From Nonomuraea africana (GTDB lineage Bacteria; Actinomycetota; Actinomycetes; Streptosporangiales; Streptosporangiaceae), in NCBI RefSeq assembly GCF_014873535.1, contig NZ_JADBEF010000001.1, positions 9,509,172 through 9,573,171 of the forward strand: DNA of 64,000 bases. Reading direction: 5' to 3'. The notes beneath the pieces are model-generated. The model was given only the letters and a program-made list of their open reading frames with translations, had not been told where the DNA came from and ran no database searches. The translations under genes and the position numbers were made by a program. Below, one piece after another: positions 61,631 to 64,000 of this stretch. Every line of letters begins with the position of its first letter. Within the stretch, counting starts at the first letter, position 1.

Positions 61631-61710
61631 GGACACGGCCCTGCTGTCTGGGACACGGCCCTGCTTGCTGGGGCACGGCCCTGCTCTCCGGGACACGGCC
61701 CTGCTTTTCC
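61631..61710. repeat. Four exact-period 20-bp tandem repeats
   Basis: Units begin at 61631, 61651, 61671 and 61691, each starting GGACACGGCCCTGCT (third copy GGGCAC) with a variable 5-base end. A partial fifth occurs near 61719. They fill the gap between the convergent oxidoreductase and AraC-type genes. Confidence 0.9.
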
Positions 61711-61754
61711 TGCTTTCCGGGACACCGGACGTGAAGGTGACCCGAAGGAACGCG

Positions 61755-62408
61755 CTACGCCGGGACGAGGAGGCCGCTCATGGAGACGCCGCTCAGTCGT
61801 TTGACCTCGTGGGAGAGGTGGGCCTGGTCGGTGTAGCCGCTCTCGACGGCCACCGTCGCCAGCGGCACCCCCGACCGCGCCAACCGGAGCGCCCGCTGGA
61901 ACCGCACGATCCGTTGCAGGGTCTTCGGCGAGTACCCGAAAGCCGCCACGGCCCTCCTGTGCAGGTGACGCTCGCTCAACCCCAGATCCCACGCCACCTC
62001 CCGCACCGACGCCCCACCCCGCAGGGCCGCGGCGATCGCCGGTGCGGCGGGATCCGGTGCGGGGCTCCTGCGCAGCCGTTCGGTCAGGGAGGCGAGCGTC
62101 AGATCCTCGGGCAGCCCCAGATCCGCGAAAGGAACGCGCTCGTCGCGGAGTTCGTCGGCCGGCACGCCGAGCAGCCCGCCCAGCGCTCCGGGCCGGAACC
62201 TGATGCCCCTGTACACGTCGCCCGCGCGCATGCGCACCGGCACCGGGCCGGTGTCGGGGCCCGCGACGTGGGGACCGCCGGGACCCCAGATCAGGTCGAC
62301 GCAGGCGTCGGGCACCACGAGCTGGGTGCCCTCCTCCGCGCAGTCCTGCTCCCACAGGCAGGCCACCCGATCGGCGAGGGCCGCGCCCGGGCTCCATTCC
62401 GCGTACAT
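61755..62408 (-). CDS. AraC-family transcriptional regulator
   Basis: 217 aa. C-terminal HTH pair: VREVAWDLGLSERHLHRRAV and FGYSPKTLQRIVRFQRALRL, then SGYTDQAHLSHEVKRLSGVS. The N-terminal part (DUF6597-like) has VVPDACVDLIWGPGG. ATG 62408 is chosen over a longer reading. Targets unknown. Confidence 0.9.
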   Translation of the reverse strand: MYAEWSPGAALADRVACLWEQDCAEEGTQLVVPDACVDLIWGPGGPHVAGPDTGPVPVRMRAGDVYRGIRFRPGALGGLLGVPADELRDERVPFADLGLPEDLTLASLTERLRRSPAPDPAAPAIAAALRGGASVREVAWDLGLSERHLHRRAVAAFGYSPKTLQRIVRFQRALRLARSGVPLATVAVESGYTDQAHLSHEVKRLSGVSMSGLLVPA

Positions 62409-62574
62409 GCCTTCCACGCTACGACCCGTCACCGACACTTCCGCCGTCCCGCCGCGAGAGCAGGTGGTGGGTCCACGTGACGGCGGCGCGCCGGAGTCCT
62501 GCCGGAGCACGCGTGATGGACGGACGTCAGCCACGTGACCGCGGTGGGCTCTCGGGTGCTTGCCGTACGGGAGA

Positions 62575-63631
62575 CTACGGAGAGGTTGTCGTGCGAGCGG
62601 ATGGTTCGCCGGAGATGAGGGCGGCGGCCCAGCGGGCGCTGGGGTCGCTGTCGATCAGGATGGCCCGCGCGAGCAGGCTGAGCGGGATCGCGAGCACCGC
62701 GCCGAGCGGCCCCAGGACGAACGTCCACACGATGAGCGACACCAGTGTCATCGTGGTCGTGAGCCCCACCGCGTCGCCGAGGAACTTCGGCAGGATGAAC
62801 GACTGGAACACCACGTTGATGGCGCAGTAGGCGGCGATGACCAGGAGCATCTGCCGCACACCACCATCGAGCAGGGCCAGCATCGCGGGCGGCAGCAGGC
62901 CGAGCACGAAGCCGATGTTCGGGATGTAGGTGGTGATGAGCGCCAGCACCCCCCAGAGCAGTGGCAACGGGACACCCAGCAGCGCCAGCGCCGCCACGTC
63001 GAAGGCCGCGCAGATGATCCCGAAAACCGTGGAGACCAGCAGGTACCGGCGCGTCTTTCCGGCGAAGGTGGCGAGCGCGGAGACCAGGGCGGGCCGGTGC
63101 TCCCTGTCGGAGGCGAGGATCTTCGCCGTTACTGGGGCGTCGAGGGACATCGCCAGCAGAAGCACCACCATCAGGAACAAGCTCGACAGGACGGCGAGCA
63201 GGCTGGCCAGCAACGACTGGGCCAGGCCCCAGCAGCGTGCCGGGGTCGAACGACTGGATCGCCCTGTTGAGCTGCTCGTTGCTGATGCCGTGCTCGGTGG
63301 CGAGACGCTGCGCGTCCGCGAGCAGCTGCTGGAACTGCGGGCCATAGGTGGGGAGGATCCCGGCGAGCCGGGTCATCGAGACCGTCAGCACCCCGACCAT
63401 CCCGAGCAGGACGAACACCACGAGCAGGAACGGCACCGCGACCTGCACCAACGTAGGGGCGCCGCGCGAACCGAGCCAGCTGCGCACGGGGGAGACGGCG
63501 ATCACGAGCACGAGTGCCAGCACCATGGGGCCGGCGATCGAGGCGACTTCACGCAGCCCGAACAGCGTGACGACCGCTCCAGCCGCCGTGAGCAGGACGA
63601 TCAGCGCTCGCGGGGCCGAGTGATCGTTCAT
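62575..63631 (-). pseudogene. AI-2E-family transporter, frameshifted
   Basis: The N-terminal part (MNDHSAPRALIVLLTAAGAV, about 130 residues) reads from 63631 to about 63230. The remainder (LAQSLLASLLAVLSSLFLMV to the end) continues in another frame to 62575. The join lies in a G/C run near 63222-63236. Joined, the protein would be about 350 aa, the normal length, with PNIGFVLGLLPPAML typical of the family. A sequencing indel or a recent inactivation; I cannot tell which. Confidence 0.75.
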
Positions 63632-64000
63632 TTCGGCTACATACCCTGGCTTCCTCCACGAACACCGACGAACAACCCCAAAGTGCTCGTTCGGCTACCT
63701 CGGGTAGCCGACCCTTCTTCCGGTACGGAGCGTCGATTTGACGGGTGGCGGGGTCGTACATAGAGTTCACCAGTCCCAACCGGTCGGCGATGATCGCCGA
63801 CTGTTCAGGGAAACCTCCTCGAGCAACTTCGCGTCTGTGGTCGTCATGTCCGCGGGCGAGTCCGATTCGACAGGAATCGGATGTCGGAGTAAGTTCGAGG
63901 GGTTGCCCCGGAAGCGGGGCGGTCTGAATTTCCGCAGGTCGAACCGGCGAAAGTCAAATCACTGAATTTGACACTAACCGGACCGACTGAAAGAATAAGG
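63632..64000. other. Right-edge region, no gene called
   Basis: 369 bases. Two hairpins are visible: TCCGATTC/GAATCGGA (63861-63881) and GCCCCG/CGGGGC (63905-63920). TTGACA at 63968-63973 with AAGAAT 17 bases later may be a rightward promoter for a gene beyond the edge. Small readings here show no domain. Confidence 0.45.

Noticed and set aside
61631..61710. Possible CRISPR-like array
   Set aside because: Period is only 20 bases with 5-base variable ends, far too short, and no cas genes are in the window.
63738..63965. 75-aa plus-strand reading near the right edge
   Set aside because: No ribosome site or domain, and it runs through two hairpins.

Overview
The window is high-GC DNA with GTG and TTG starts, many 4-nt ATGA/GTGA gene overlaps and hairpin terminators mostly without U-tracts. 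The gene content (AfsR-type regulator, MarR/TetR-type control, secreted multidomain CAZymes, an Erm methylase, two-component systems) fits a filamentous actinomycete, probably of the Streptosporangiales (Nonomuraea/Streptosporangium-like). That placement is an inference from style and gene content. I saw no rRNA, tRNA, CRISPR array or recognisable insertion sequence.

Layout. 1-7536: operon for import and breakdown of a mannose-containing glycan (solute-binding protein cut by the window edge, two permeases, ATPase, PHP-type metallohydrolase, GH38 alpha-mannosidase). 7762-8650: two divergent MarR-type regulators. 8929-12312: a compact four-gene unit, the most unusual part of the window: a Gln-rich low-complexity repeat protein, a small helical protein, a free-standing protein resembling a subtilase propeptide, and a subtilisin-like protease without a secretion signal. 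12467-20250: polyamine uptake and catabolism (FAD oxidase, PotABCD-like ABC importer, aminobutyraldehyde-type dehydrogenase) with a divergent Lrp/AsnC regulator. 20436-23870: hydrolases and an MFS transporter. 23903-30596 (minus): ArsR-like regulator, short P450-like protein, PEP-mutase-family protein, AfsR-type regulator and DHA2 exporter. 30640-39506: membrane proteins, a GT4 glycosyltransferase, DMT, DedA and LysE-type transporters, an orphan histidine kinase and a class C-type serine hydrolase.

40231-48688 is a secreted polymer-degradation region: a GH5 glycanase with two carbohydrate-binding modules, an M14 carboxypeptidase and a translationally coupled GH18 pair. The GH5 gene and the GH18 pair carry the same 17-bp near-palindrome upstream, which suggests common control. 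Between them lie an Lrp regulator and a divergent iodotyrosine-deiodinase-like flavoprotein. 48753-53039: a NarG-like protein that lacks both ends of the normal subunit, a GT87-like membrane protein, and an Erm rRNA methylase with a hairpin-rich leader. 53234-56061: MoxR-type AAA ATPase coupled to a metallopeptidase/VWA protein. 56232-63631: hypothetical protein, terpenoid-cyclase-fold protein, two-component pair, DUF2306 protein, oxidoreductase, AraC regulator and a frameshifted AI-2E-family transporter.

The best candidate for an undescribed system is 8929-12312: a protease, a possible trans-acting propeptide/inhibitor, and a phase-separation-type repeat protein in one transcription unit.
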